64,000 nt of DNA, taken from positions 1-64,000 of the forward strand of contig CALXLS010000004.1 in the NCBI GenBank assembly GCA_944389265.1, in the 5' to 3' direction. A model generated the notes under the pieces. It worked only from the letters and a program-made list of their open reading frames with translations, made no database searches and had not been told where the DNA came from. The position numbers and the translations under genes were made by a program. Source of the DNA: an uncultured Alphaproteobacteria bacterium. GTDB lineage: Bacteria > Pseudomonadota > Alphaproteobacteria > Rs-D84. Below, one piece after another: positions 8,318 to 18,161 of the stretch (position 1 is the stretch's first letter; every line of letters begins with the position of its first letter).

Positions 8318-9934
8318 TTACATTGAAATCAGGGTTTCTAAATTTTCTGTGGCGCGTGCAATTTCAGAATTTATGAAGTTCATTTTTTCTTGTAGATCTT
8401 CACCAGCAAGCAGTCTAGCCGTTACATCTTTTTTTTCTGCATTAAGTTTTTCCAAATATTTTTGTAATTTTAAAGAAACGATATATTTTTCTGCCGCCTT
8501 TGCATCAAGGTTCATTTCAGGTGCAGTACCGTCAAAATTTATATTAAGACTTGCTAAAAATTCTGCATAACGTTCTGCAACTTCTGGAAATTTATCTGTG
8601 ATAAAAATAAGAGTTTTTTGAGTAATAGAATCTATTTCAGGAAGTTCTATATTTATATTTTTTTTATCTGATTTCTTCCATTTATGCCAAGAGTTAAATT
8701 TGCGTGAATTATATTCTTGTTCATATTCTGCACGTAGTGCGACATCTGTAATTTTATCAGTTTTTTGTTTCAAGAATTTTTCTGCCTGTGCACGTCCGCC
8801 TGGCGTAGAGACTAAAAAAGTTTCATTAGTAATTTTCCATAAGAAATCAACAAGTGGTGTTGCTTCATCTATAATTTTGCGCATGGCATCTGCGCCATAT
8901 TTTTTTAGAACTTCATCTGGGTCTTTACCACCTGTGACAAAAGCAAATTTTACATCAGAATTATCGCGCAAGAAAGGCATAACAATATCGCATGCTCTAC
9001 CTGCTGCTTTCTGTCCCGCACTATCACCATCAAAGCAGAAAATAATATTTCTATTTGATTTACATAAAATAGCAATATGGTCTTCTGTCAGTGCAGTACC
9101 AAGGGGTGCAACAGTTTCAGGAAAACCATTTGATTGCATTTGAATTGCATCGATTTGACCTTCTACGATAATACTTCTATTTGCACGATGAATAGCATCA
9201 CGTGCAAAATTTAGGCCGAAAATAGTTTTTCTTTTATGGAATAATTCTGTATCAGAAGTATTTATATATTTAGGGTCAGAACCGTCCAAACTGCGTCCAG
9301 AAAAAGCAACTACTTGACCATGCGCGTTAAAAATAGGAAACATTAATTTATCGCGGAAGAAGTCGTACATACCATATTCACCGCGTTTGCAAAGACCTGT
9401 GGATAAAAGTTTATCTTGTTTTATATTTGCGAACTTATTAGTAATTAAGTTATTTTTAGGTGCATAACCTAACCTATATTTTTTTATCATATCATCGCTG
9501 AATCCGCGTCCGCGAATATAATCCAAAGCAAATTTCCCGTCTGGTTCAAATAATTTTTGCTGATAAATTTTTGCGGCCGTTTCAACTATTTGAAAATAAG
9601 TTTCTTCACGAGCAACTTGTTCAGATGATTTTGGTTTATATTCAGGCATTTTTATACCAGCCTGATTTGCAAGTTCTTTTATTGCTTCTACGAAATCCAT
9701 ATTATTGGTTTTCATAGTAAAAGAAATTATATCGCCATGTTCACCGCAACCGAAACAATGATAAAAACCTTTTTCTTCATTTACAGAAAAACTTGGTGTT
9801 TTTTCATTATGAAAAGGACAGCAACCCCAATAATTTTGACCTTTCTTTACAAGCGGAACGCGGCGCCCTACTACATCGACAATAGATAAACGGGTTCTAA
9901 GTTCATCTGTAAAATTACGATCATATCCTGCCAT
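8318..9934 (-). CDS. dnaG: DNA primase
   Basis: A 538-residue primase that makes RNA primers at the replication fork. The N-terminal CHC2 zinc finger has C39-H42 (CPFH) and C60-C63 (CFGC). The Toprim domain includes IIVEGQIDAIQM and FCFDGDSAGQKAA. The C-terminal helicase-binding part is degenerate, as is common. Its ATG overlaps the topA stop by one base (TAATG), showing translational coupling. In many alphaproteobacteria rpoD follows dnaG; here a convergent ychF does. Confidence 0.97.
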   Translation of the reverse strand: MAGYDRNFTDELRTRLSIVDVVGRRVPLVKKGQNYWGCCPFHNEKTPSFSVNEEKGFYHCFGCGEHGDIISFTMKTNNMDFVEAIKELANQAGIKMPEYKPKSSEQVAREETYFQIVETAAKIYQQKLFEPDGKFALDYIRGRGFSDDMIKKYRLGYAPKNNLITNKFANIKQDKLLSTGLCKRGEYGMYDFFRDKLMFPIFNAHGQVVAFSGRSLDGSDPKYINTSDTELFHKRKTIFGLNFARDAIHRANRSIIVEGQIDAIQMQSNGFPETVAPLGTALTEDHIAILCKSNRNIIFCFDGDSAGQKAAGRACDIVMPFLRDNSDVKFAFVTGGKDPDEVLKKYGADAMRKIIDEATPLVDFLWKITNETFLVSTPGGRAQAEKFLKQKTDKITDVALRAEYEQEYNSRKFNSWHKWKKSDKKNINIELPEIDSITQKTLIFITDKFPEVAERYAEFLASLNINFDGTAPEMNLDAKAAEKYIVSLKLQKYLEKLNAEKKDVTARLLAGEDLQEKMNFINSEIARATENLETLISM

Positions 9935-12204
9935 TATTTTTTAGTTGCTTTATTAAATTTTGTACTTGGTTTTTTATTGTTAATTAAGTTTATTGCAGTT
10001 TCTAAATCAGGTTGTTCTTTAACAGAAACATTTACTTTATTAGAAGATATATATGCACCATATCTTCCTGTTGGATAGTAGTAAATCATCTGGTCTGTTG
10101 CAGGGTTTTTACCTAACTGCACAGGTTCTGCTTTTTTAGTTGCGCCTGATAATAATTCTTTTGCAATTTCTAGTGTAATATTTTCTGCATTATATTGTTT
10201 TGCAGCGACATTTTTTGCACCGTCCGTCACATAAGGACCAAAGCGTCCAACGCGGAAAGAAATACCTTCACCAAGTTCAATAGAATTAGATTTTTGTTTA
10301 TCTGCTTCTTTATTTTCTTCTTTTGCCTCGTCCGGTAAATCTGTACCTTCTAATTTTTTGGTATAATTACATTTAGGATAATTTACACAACCTATAAAAG
10401 GTCCATATTTTGATAACTTAATACCCAAATCACCACCGCATTTCGGACATTTATCATTACCGTCTGCAAAAAGATGTGAATGCATAATTTCATTTATTGC
10501 GTCTATAATTTCAGCAGTTTTAATATCTTTTGCACCGTCAATCATACCTTTTGTAGGTGTCCAGAAAGCGCGCAAAGCGTCTAACTTTTGCTGTTTACCA
10601 TTTGAAACATCGTCCAATGTATCTTCTGTTTTTGCAGTAAAATTAACATCAACTAAATCTTTAAAATATTTAGACAGATAAGAAGCGATAACCCAACCCC
10701 CTGATGTAGGATGAAATCTGCGTTGTTTATCTTGCTCTACATATTTTCTATCTACAATTGTAGACATAATAGTTGCGTAGGTAGAAGGACGCCCGATACC
10801 AAGTTCTTCAAGTTTTTTTACAAGTGATGCTTCTGTATATCTTGCAGGAGGCTGAGTAAAGTGTTGTTCTGGGTCAAGTTTTGTTATAGAAACACTGTCA
10901 CCAACAGACAACTGTGGTAATTTAGATTCTTTACTTTCTTCTGCGTCATCTTTATCTTCTGTATAAACGCGCATAAATCCGTCAAAGGTTCTAGTTGTAC
11001 CAACTGCATGAAAAACAGCGCGTTTATTTTCTGTTTCTATATCTGCTGCAACACTATCGAATTCAGCGTTTGTCATCTGACAAGCGATAGTTCTTTTCCA
11101 GATTAAATCATATAATTTTGCTTCATCACCAGATAGTTTGTGTTCATTAGTATCAAAGTGAGTTGGTCTAATTGCTTCGTGTGCTTCCTGTGCATTTTTA
11201 GATTTAGTCACATATACATTTGGTGATTTAGGAACAAACTTTTCACCATAAGTATTTTGAATATAATTACGAATTTCATTTACTGCATCCGCGGACAAGT
11301 TAGTAGCATCAGTACGCATATAAGTAATCATACCTTGTTCATATAATTTTTGCGCTGTTGCCATTGTGCGCTTTGAAGAAAAGTATAATTTTCTTGCTGC
11401 TTCTTGCTGAAGTGTACTTGTTGTAAAAGGTGCTGCGGCACGACGTGTAGATTTCTTTTTATCTATGCTAATAACTTTTGCATTTATAACAGGATTTCCT
11501 ATACCTGATAAAATATCGTCTACTTGCGCTTTATTTTCTATTGTCATTTTCTCAATTTTCTTTGAATCAAATTGAGAAAGTGCAGCAGAAAAATCTGCGT
11601 TATTTGCATTACACTTTGCGGACACAGACCAATATTCAACAGGTTTAAACGCTTCTATTTCGCGTTCTCTATCAACAACTAATTTAACTGCGACAGATTG
11701 TACGCGACCTGCGGATTTACCAAGGTTTCTGCGCCAAAGCAAAGGTGATATACCAAAACCAATTAAGTAATCCAAAGCACGACGAACAAGGTAAGCATCA
11801 ACCAAGTTTTTATCTATCTCGCGTGGGTTATCAATTGCTTCTTGGACTGCTTTTTTAGTAATTTCATGGAAAGCAACGCGATAAACTTTTTTACCTTCCA
11901 GAACTTTTTTAGCATTAAGAATATCTAAAATATGCCAAGCGATGGCTTCTCCTTCTCTATCAGGGTCGGATGCAAGGTAAACTGCATCTGCTTTTTTTAA
12001 TTCATCAGTAATAAGGTTTAATTGTTTTTCTTTACCTGGCATAATTTGCCAGCGCATAGCAAAGTCTTTATCTGGGTCAACACTGCCATTTTCAGGAACT
12101 AAATCGCGAACATGACCGACAGAAGCAACAACGCGCCAACCTTTACCAAGGTACTTTTCAATAGTTTTTGCTTTTGAAGGGGATTCCACGATAAGTAAAT
12201 TCAT
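9934..12204 (-). CDS. topA: DNA topoisomerase I
   Basis: A 756-residue type IA topoisomerase that relaxes negative supercoils. The Toprim domain begins LLIVESPSKAKTIEKYLG; SDPDREGEAIAW is at 79-90; the catalytic tyrosine is Tyr295 in GMITYMRTDA. A C-terminal zinc ribbon (CPKCGGDLG...CVNYPKC) and further topoisomerase C-terminal repeats follow. It begins 3 nt after rodA and overlaps dnaG by one base, placing it in the mreC-to-dnaG operon. Confidence 0.97.
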   Translation of the reverse strand: MNLLIVESPSKAKTIEKYLGKGWRVVASVGHVRDLVPENGSVDPDKDFAMRWQIMPGKEKQLNLITDELKKADAVYLASDPDREGEAIAWHILDILNAKKVLEGKKVYRVAFHEITKKAVQEAIDNPREIDKNLVDAYLVRRALDYLIGFGISPLLWRRNLGKSAGRVQSVAVKLVVDREREIEAFKPVEYWSVSAKCNANNADFSAALSQFDSKKIEKMTIENKAQVDDILSGIGNPVINAKVISIDKKKSTRRAAAPFTTSTLQQEAARKLYFSSKRTMATAQKLYEQGMITYMRTDATNLSADAVNEIRNYIQNTYGEKFVPKSPNVYVTKSKNAQEAHEAIRPTHFDTNEHKLSGDEAKLYDLIWKRTIACQMTNAEFDSVAADIETENKRAVFHAVGTTRTFDGFMRVYTEDKDDAEESKESKLPQLSVGDSVSITKLDPEQHFTQPPARYTEASLVKKLEELGIGRPSTYATIMSTIVDRKYVEQDKQRRFHPTSGGWVIASYLSKYFKDLVDVNFTAKTEDTLDDVSNGKQQKLDALRAFWTPTKGMIDGAKDIKTAEIIDAINEIMHSHLFADGNDKCPKCGGDLGIKLSKYGPFIGCVNYPKCNYTKKLEGTDLPDEAKEENKEADKQKSNSIELGEGISFRVGRFGPYVTDGAKNVAAKQYNAENITLEIAKELLSGATKKAEPVQLGKNPATDQMIYYYPTGRYGAYISSNKVNVSVKEQPDLETAINLINNKKPSTKFNKATKK

Positions 12205-12207
12205 TTT

Positions 12208-13353
12208 TTAACTTCCTTTTGCAGACAACTGTTGGTCTTTATGAATATGTGCGTTTTGACATAGACCGAAACCGAACATCAGCGATAAAAGACTGCTGCC
12301 ACCAAAAGACATCAAAGGCAGAGGTACACCTACGGTCGGCATCAGACCCAAAACCATAGAGATATTTATAAAATAATAAATGAAAAAGTTCAACATAAAA
12401 CCAAAACATACCAATTGTCCAAATCTATTTCTGCAGGTTTTAGCGCACCAGAACAAGACAATAATTATTACTGTATATAGCATTAATAGTGAAAAAGCAC
12501 CCAAGAAACCAAATTCTTCGCCAAGCATGGTAAAGATGAAATCAGTTTGTTTTTCTGGCAAGAAAGATTGTTGTGATTGAGTTCCTGCCATATAACCTTT
12601 ACCAAATATACCACCACTACCAAATGCGATTTTAGCCTGATTAATTTGATATCCTGCACCTTGTGCGTCATGGTCTGGATTTATAAAAGTAATAATTCTA
12701 TCTCGTTGATAATCGTGCAGTCCACCATACCACATAAGCGGTGCAGAAAGTAGCCCCAGAATTATAGCGATAATAAACCATTTTTTCTGTGCACCGACTA
12801 TATAAAACATACCTACTGTAATCATACCAAGTGATAAAGCAGTACCAAGGTCTGGTTGAAATACAATTAATAAGAAAGGAACTGCTAACATAGCAGCAGG
12901 TACCGCATAATTTTTAAGTTGCGATAATTCAACAGAATTCATCCATGCAAAATATCTGGCCAAGGCTAATACAAGGGCTATTTTAATTAATTCTGACGGT
13001 TGCACATGAAAGAAACCAAGGTTCAGCCATCTTTGCGCTCCCATACCTGTGTGTCCTACGAAAGTGACAAGAACTATCATTATGAAAGCGATAATATAAA
13101 TTATGTATGCGGACTTTATCCAAGTTTTTATATTAGTAAATGCTGCAAAAAAGAATACTGCAAACCCAAGTAATATTTTAATAAGTTGTGACATTGCGAA
13201 TGGATACCACGACCCACCACCTGCAGAATATAGTACAACTATAGAAATGGCCAAAACTAAGCACATAGGAATAAATAAAGCCCAAGAAAAACGGCTAAGT
13301 TTTTCTGGAAAACTCATCATATTAGCATTAGAAACGCGCGTTTGGCGTGCCAT
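12208..13353 (-). CDS. rodA: Rod-shape SEDS glycosyltransferase RodA
   Basis: A 381-residue polytopic membrane protein of the SEDS family, about ten helices, which polymerises peptidoglycan glycan strands with PBP2 during cell elongation. Seen motifs are GAQRWLNLGFFHVQPSELIK, FQPDLGTA, and the C-terminal GVPLPLMSFGGSS. The start overlaps the mrdA stop by one base, so RodA and its partner PBP2 are translationally coupled. Confidence 0.97.
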   Translation of the reverse strand: MARQTRVSNANMMSFPEKLSRFSWALFIPMCLVLAISIVVLYSAGGGSWYPFAMSQLIKILLGFAVFFFAAFTNIKTWIKSAYIIYIIAFIMIVLVTFVGHTGMGAQRWLNLGFFHVQPSELIKIALVLALARYFAWMNSVELSQLKNYAVPAAMLAVPFLLIVFQPDLGTALSLGMITVGMFYIVGAQKKWFIIAIILGLLSAPLMWYGGLHDYQRDRIITFINPDHDAQGAGYQINQAKIAFGSGGIFGKGYMAGTQSQQSFLPEKQTDFIFTMLGEEFGFLGAFSLLMLYTVIIIVLFWCAKTCRNRFGQLVCFGFMLNFFIYYFINISMVLGLMPTVGVPLPLMSFGGSSLLSLMFGFGLCQNAHIHKDQQLSAKGS

Positions 13354-15131
13354 TATTTATTCCTTTTTAATAATTCGCGCATGGTTGCGGCAACCGTTCT
13401 TGCAGCGGGTCCACTACCCCCAGAATGTTCTGTTATTGCGCATACTGCATATTTAGGTTTGGTTGTTGGCGCATATCCGACAAATAAACCATGGTTACGC
13501 ATATTCCATTTTAATTGTTCATTTGTTAGAACACCGCTAAGACGTTCTGCACGTGAAATACTACGAACCTGTGAAGTACCAGTTTTTCCACCCATTTTTG
13601 CACCATCTACGTTTATTGCGCTTCCTGCGGCCGTTCCGCCTTTTTTAGTCACTTGTTCAAGCCCACTTAAAACTGCTTGAATATTTTTTTTCTGCAGTCC
13701 TAGATTTGCAAATTGAGGTTTTTCATCTGTTAGTATCAGACGCGGCATAACAACTTTATTAGAAGCAGTACGTGCCATCATAATAGCAAGTTGTAAACAA
13801 TTGGTTAGTGTAAAACCTTGTCCGATACCAGATATAATTGTATCACCATGAACCCATCTATAACCAATTTGTTTTTCTTTCCAATATCTATCTGGAATTA
13901 CGCCTTCCATTTCACGAGATAAAATCCCATCCATATATTTTTGGGTAAACCCAAGTTTTATAGCCATTTCTTTAATTGCATCAATACCTATTCTTAATGC
14001 AATTTGATAAAAATAAATATCGCAAGAATGCTTTAAAGCATCTGCCAAATCTACCCAACCATGACCTTCTGCTTCCCAACAGTGGTATCTTCTGTCACCA
14101 TAGTCCCAATGTCCAGGGCAGAATATTTTTTCTTTCGGTGTAATAGCACCAGATTCCAAACCTGCAAGAGCAACGACGATTTTGAATGTGGAACCAGGTG
14201 GGTATAAACCTTCAATAGTTTTATTCATAAAAGGTTTCATATAGTCTTCACGTAGTGACGCAATATATTCTTCACCATCATCTGCACCAAAATTATTTGG
14301 ATCGAAACTAGGTGCAGAAACCATTGCCAGAATATCACCTGTTTCTATATCTAATGCGACACCACAGCCAGATTGGTGTAGCATCAAAGAATCATACATA
14401 ACACGTTGCACATTATCATCAATAGTTGTTAATAAATCTTTTCCAATGATAGGTTGCTTAAATTGAGATTTATCTTCCCCTGTCACGCGACCTGTTGCGT
14501 TTGTAATCATAACTGTTTGACCAGGCGTACCTGCAAGAGAATCATTAAATCTTTTTTCTAAACCTGTCACACCTTCTGTAAAGAAAGGTGCATTAGGTAC
14601 CGCTTCATTAGGAGAACCCACATAACCGAAAATTTGTGCACCAGCAGGTCCCAGTTCGTATACACGTGAAAATCCGCTACGTACATGAAGTCCAGGCAGA
14701 TTTTGTGCTTGTAATTTAGCGAGTTCATCCCAATCAGAATTTTCACTAACCAATACAGGTTGAAACTTTGGTTGTTTTTTTATTTTTGCATAAATTCTGT
14801 CTATTCTTTTTTGCTTTAAATTTAGTTCTTTTGCAACAATAGAAATTAACTCGTCAAGATTTTGTGTTTCTTCTGGAACAATATAAATTCTGTATATAGA
14901 AGTATCTCTGGATATAGGTGTACCTTTTACAGATAAAATTTTACCACGTTCTGGCATATTTATTTGTATTCTAAAAGAGTTATTTTCGCTTTTTTTTGTG
15001 TATTCGCGATAGTTGAACAGTTGCATTTGCAGCATGCGCAGAACAAGTGCAGAAGTTAAAACTGCACCTGCGGTTAAGAACAAAGCACTTCTTCTATCAA
15101 AAAGGCGTGCAACTTCTTTATCTATCATCAC
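13353..15131 (-). CDS. mrdA: Penicillin-binding protein 2 (elongation transpeptidase)
   Basis: A 592-residue class B penicillin-binding protein. It has one N-terminal membrane helix (about residues 17-33), a pedestal/dimerisation domain, and a transpeptidase domain with Ser314 in S-T-F-K (SxxK) and KTGTS near residue 533. It crosslinks peptidoglycan with RodA in the elongasome. The start overlaps the end of mreD by 14 nt. Gene order mreC-mreD-mrdA-rodA is the standard one. Confidence 0.97.
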   Translation of the reverse strand: MMIDKEVARLFDRRSALFLTAGAVLTSALVLRMLQMQLFNYREYTKKSENNSFRIQINMPERGKILSVKGTPISRDTSIYRIYIVPEETQNLDELISIVAKELNLKQKRIDRIYAKIKKQPKFQPVLVSENSDWDELAKLQAQNLPGLHVRSGFSRVYELGPAGAQIFGYVGSPNEAVPNAPFFTEGVTGLEKRFNDSLAGTPGQTVMITNATGRVTGEDKSQFKQPIIGKDLLTTIDDNVQRVMYDSLMLHQSGCGVALDIETGDILAMVSAPSFDPNNFGADDGEEYIASLREDYMKPFMNKTIEGLYPPGSTFKIVVALAGLESGAITPKEKIFCPGHWDYGDRRYHCWEAEGHGWVDLADALKHSCDIYFYQIALRIGIDAIKEMAIKLGFTQKYMDGILSREMEGVIPDRYWKEKQIGYRWVHGDTIISGIGQGFTLTNCLQLAIMMARTASNKVVMPRLILTDEKPQFANLGLQKKNIQAVLSGLEQVTKKGGTAAGSAINVDGAKMGGKTGTSQVRSISRAERLSGVLTNEQLKWNMRNHGLFVGYAPTTKPKYAVCAITEHSGGSGPAARTVAATMRELLKRNK

Positions 15132-15576
15132 ACACCCTTTTTATTAAAGCAGTTATAGGAATATATAGTGTTGAAACCCAAGCAAACAACCATATAGCGC
15201 GAAGTAAGTTATCTAAATTGAGATTCATAAAAGATAAAATCAGTGTAGAAACACCAAAAAACGCCATAAAAACTTGTAATGCATTTTTATCTAGCCTTGA
15301 TAAATCTATGAAAGATTGAAAACCGTTTGCAGCATAAAATAGGCAATACATAACAGTCCAATAAATTAAAGAATCAAAACGATAATCTATCAAGAAACAG
15401 AATATTACTGCAAATGGTGCGAACCAAGGAACGGGTCTGACGAAAGAGCAATAAAAGATAGGTATAATAGCAAGGATACCTGCAGGGTTCCAGAAAGCAA
15501 TTGATAATCGCCATAGTATTATGACGGCGATAAAAGGAAAAGCAGAACGTAAAAAATTTATAATGTTTTTTTTCAT
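15118..15576 (-). CDS. mreD: Rod shape-determining protein MreD
   Basis: A 152-residue inner-membrane protein with four to five hydrophobic segments and little sequence signature, assigned mainly from size, topology and position between mreC and mrdA. It overlaps mreC by 4 nt (ATGA) and mrdA by 14 nt. The family links MreBC to the elongation machinery. Confidence 0.88.
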   Translation of the reverse strand: MKKNIINFLRSAFPFIAVIILWRLSIAFWNPAGILAIIPIFYCSFVRPVPWFAPFAVIFCFLIDYRFDSLIYWTVMYCLFYAANGFQSFIDLSRLDKNALQVFMAFFGVSTLILSFMNLNLDNLLRAIWLFAWVSTLYIPITALIKRVCDDR

Positions 15577-16394
15577 TTATATTCGTCTTGCGTGTCAAAT
15601 TGTAGAACGATTACACGAGATAATTTTTCTGGTGACAAAACATTTACATCTGTTTCATTTGCCATTTCACCGACAGGAATGCCGTTTGGTAAGACCCCAC
15701 TTATATTACTTGTGACAAGTTTTACACCACCAGATGCTTGAAATTCTGGGTCGCTAAAGAACCCCATTGTCGGTGCGCTGGAACCATTACCTTGCATAAA
15801 GCCGTATACTTCTGAACCTGCTATACGGACGGGTATATTAGTATTAGAATCAGTAAGTGCACGAACTTTAGAAAATGTTGGTGCTACATCTATAATTATT
15901 CCGACCAAGACACCGTCTGTAGATATAACAACCATACCTTTTTCCAATCCTTGTTTAACGCCTTTATTTATAAAGAATGTACTATGATGAAAAGCGGAAT
16001 TATCGTGAACAACGTCCGCAATAATAGAATTGCGGGGTTGTGATTCTACAATATCGAGTTCACGAGATAGTTTTTGATTTTCTAAAATTGCTATTTCGCA
16101 AGTTGTTTTATTTTTAAGAGCCTCATCCAATCTTACACGCAGTTCTTCATTTTCTGTGCGCAAGTTAGATAATTCGCGGATATTATCGACTGCATCACCT
16201 ATTGCGCGTATGGGCCAAGTAATTACATCACCTGTCCAGTTAGCAACGGGTAGTATAATATGAGCCAGCCCATTCATAATTTTATAATCAGGTTTAGCAA
16301 TCATAATATAAATGAACAGTATTGGCAGAACTGCCGCAGCGATTGCAGACTTTATAATTGTATATAATCTTGAAGATAATTTATTCTGACTCAT
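15573..16394 (-). CDS. mreC: Rod shape-determining protein MreC
   Basis: A 273-residue protein with an N-terminal membrane helix (about residues 15-33), a coiled coil (about 68-105, leucine/glutamate rich) and a periplasmic beta domain with GLEKGMVVISTDGVLVGII and VRALTDSNTNIPVRI, typical of MreC. It is the first gene of the minus-strand cluster. mreB, which normally precedes mreC, is instead about 18 kb away at 33831-34880. Confidence 0.95.
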   Translation of the reverse strand: MSQNKLSSRLYTIIKSAIAAAVLPILFIYIMIAKPDYKIMNGLAHIILPVANWTGDVITWPIRAIGDAVDNIRELSNLRTENEELRVRLDEALKNKTTCEIAILENQKLSRELDIVESQPRNSIIADVVHDNSAFHHSTFFINKGVKQGLEKGMVVISTDGVLVGIIIDVAPTFSKVRALTDSNTNIPVRIAGSEVYGFMQGNGSSAPTMGFFSDPEFQASGGVKLVTSNISGVLPNGIPVGEMANETDVNVLSPEKLSRVIVLQFDTQDEYK

Positions 16395-16438
16395 CGGGGT
16401 CTAGTTTAGACGCTAAAAGTATAACATTCAATAAAAAC

Positions 16439-16509
16439 TTGATTTTTCATTTAAATATGTCAGAATAGCGCATGTGTTAACTAGGACCGAAATGGCATTG
16501 GCATGCCAT
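16439..16509 (+). promoter_or_regulatory. rpmI-rplT promoter and leader hairpin
   Basis: A promoter-like pair TTGATT (16439-16444) and AGAATA (16462-16467) precedes a leader with a perfect stem ATGGCA (16492-16497) / TGCCAT (16504-16509). L20 is known in other bacteria to bind such leaders and repress its own operon; that this hairpin does so is inference. Confidence 0.45.
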
Positions 16510-16534
16510 AAGGTATTTAAGAAAGAGGTAAAAA

Positions 16535-16738
16535 ATGCCAAAATTAAAGACAAAGTCGTACTTGAAAAAGCGCGCATCTATGACTGCAACAGGTAAAATC
16601 CGTGTTGCCAGAAATGCCCACAAGAAACTGTTACGCAAAAAATCCAAGCGTGCAAATAACGCAGGGTCAAAGCCACAGTATCTAAACGATAACATGGTTG
16701 GTCAGGCTAAAATCTTGGCTCCATATGGTTTGAAATAA
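16535..16738 (+). CDS. rpmI: 50S ribosomal protein L35
   Basis: A 67-residue basic protein. PKLKTKSYLKKR, the RKKSKRANNAG segment and the C-terminal KILAPYGLK fit bacterial L35. AAAGAGG precedes the ATG. It is followed after 14 nt by rplT. infC, which usually heads this operon, is elsewhere in the window (52497). Confidence 0.97.
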   Translation: MPKLKTKSYLKKRASMTATGKIRVARNAHKKLLRKKSKRANNAGSKPQYLNDNMVGQAKILAPYGLK

Positions 16739-16752
16739 TAAGGGGGTAGATT

Positions 16753-17121
16753 ATGGCAAGAGTTAAACGCGGAACAACCGTAAAACAGAAACATAATAAG
16801 ATATTGGCCCGTGCCAAGGGGTATTTGGGTCGTCATAGCACAACATATCGTGCTGCACGTGAAAAAACAGAAAAAGCAGGACAGTACGCATATCGTGATC
16901 GTCGCGTTAAAAAGCGTGAATTTCGTGGTTTGTGGATTGTTCGTATCAATGCAGCAGTACGTAGCAATGGTATGACATACAGTCAGTTTATGAATGGTTT
17001 GAAAAAAGCTGGTATTGCTTTGGACCGCAAGGTTTTGGCGGGAATGGCATACGCTGGTGATGCAAACTTCACAAAATTGATTGATACTGCAAAACGATTT
17101 ATCTCTGCTGAAGCTAAATAA
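16753..17121 (+). CDS. rplT: 50S ribosomal protein L20
   Basis: A 122-residue protein starting [20 protein letters not shown], with [10 protein letters not shown] and [16 protein letters not shown], the signature L20 sequence. L20 is needed early in 50S assembly and represses its own operon in many bacteria. It is in operon with rpmI. AGGGGG lies before the ATG. Confidence 0.98.
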   Translation: MARVKRGTTVKQKHNKILARAKGYLGRHSTTYRAAREKTEKAGQYAYRDRRVKKREFRGLWIVRINAAVRSNGMTYSQFMNGLKKAGIALDRKVLAGMAYAGDANFTKLIDTAKRFISAEAK

Positions 17122-17153
17122 GCCTTGGCGGTAGGTGATTTATTTTGTATGAT

Positions 17154-17181
17154 AAAGCCGTCATATAGACGGCTTTTTATT
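17154..17181 (+). terminator. Terminator/attenuator between rplT and pheS
   Basis: Stem AAAGCCGTC (17154-17162) / GACGGCTTT (17168-17176), loop atata, T-run. It ends about 15 nt before the pheS start, so it could either end rpmI-rplT transcription or act as an attenuator of pheST. No Phe-rich leader peptide is evident. Confidence 0.8.
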
Positions 17182-17195
17182 TTAAGGTAAAAACA

Positions 17196-18143
17196 ATGCA
17201 AGAACAGATAAAAAATATTCAAACACTGGAAGAACTGCAAACCTTGTATACAGCGACTTTCGGTAAAAATGGTACAATGACTGCGCGCTTGAAAGAAATG
17301 AAAAACTTAGATAATGACGCGCGTGCGGAATTAAATAAAGAAAATGCGGCTTTGCGTGAATTATTTAAAGTACGTCAATCTGAATTAGAAAATGCTGCTA
17401 TGATGGCAGGTTTGCAGAAACAGAAGTTAGATGTTTCTTTAAATCCTGAACCAGAAAATGCGGGGACTTTGCATCCTTTAACACATGCACTGGCAGACAT
17501 TTCAGGAATATTAGAATCTTTTGGTTATGAAATGTGGACAGGACCAGAGGTTGAAGATGACTGGCATAACTTTACCGCATTAAATACACCTATGCATCAC
17601 CCTGCTCGTGACATGCAAGATACATTCTTTTTACCTAATGGTAATATAATGCGCACACAGACATCTGCTATACAGATTCGCAGTATGGAAAAAAAAGGTG
17701 CGCCTATAAAAATGTTTGGTATTGGTGCGACTTATCGTAAAGAAATGGACGCAACACATAGTCCTATGTTCCATCAGATAGAAGGCTTGTATATAGATAA
17801 AAATGTGACGATGTCTGAATTAATTGGTGACGTTCAAGAGTTCTTAAAAAGATTCTTTGAAATGGATGATGTGGAATTGCGTATTCGTCCATCATACTTT
17901 CCTTTTACAGAACCAAGCATAGAAATAGATATGAAATGGCGCGGTGGCAAGTGGTTAGAAATTATGGGTGCAGGTATGGTACATCCAAATGTTCTACGTA
18001 ATTGTGGTATAGACCCAGATGAATATCAAGGTTTTGCGTTTGGGTTTGGTTGGGACAGACTTGCTATGTTGAAATATGGTTTGAATGACATACGTAAGTT
18101 TTATGACGGTGACATTCGTTGGTTAAAAAGTGCAGGATTCTAA
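17196..18143 (+). CDS. pheS: Phenylalanyl-tRNA synthetase alpha subunit
   Basis: A 315-residue class II synthetase catalytic subunit. An N-terminal helical region (1-75) is followed by the core with HPLTHALADI, GPEVEDDWHNFTALN and HPARDMQDTFF (motif 2 region), and GFAFGFGWDRLAMLKYG (motif 3). It charges tRNA-Phe as an alpha2-beta2 enzyme with PheT, encoded 18 nt downstream. AAGG lies before the ATG. Confidence 0.98.
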   Translation: MQEQIKNIQTLEELQTLYTATFGKNGTMTARLKEMKNLDNDARAELNKENAALRELFKVRQSELENAAMMAGLQKQKLDVSLNPEPENAGTLHPLTHALADISGILESFGYEMWTGPEVEDDWHNFTALNTPMHHPARDMQDTFFLPNGNIMRTQTSAIQIRSMEKKGAPIKMFGIGATYRKEMDATHSPMFHQIEGLYIDKNVTMSELIGDVQEFLKRFFEMDDVELRIRPSYFPFTEPSIEIDMKWRGGKWLEIMGAGMVHPNVLRNCGIDPDEYQGFAFGFGWDRLAMLKYGLNDIRKFYDGDIRWLKSAGF

Positions 18144-18161
18144 ATATAAACGAGGCGTAAA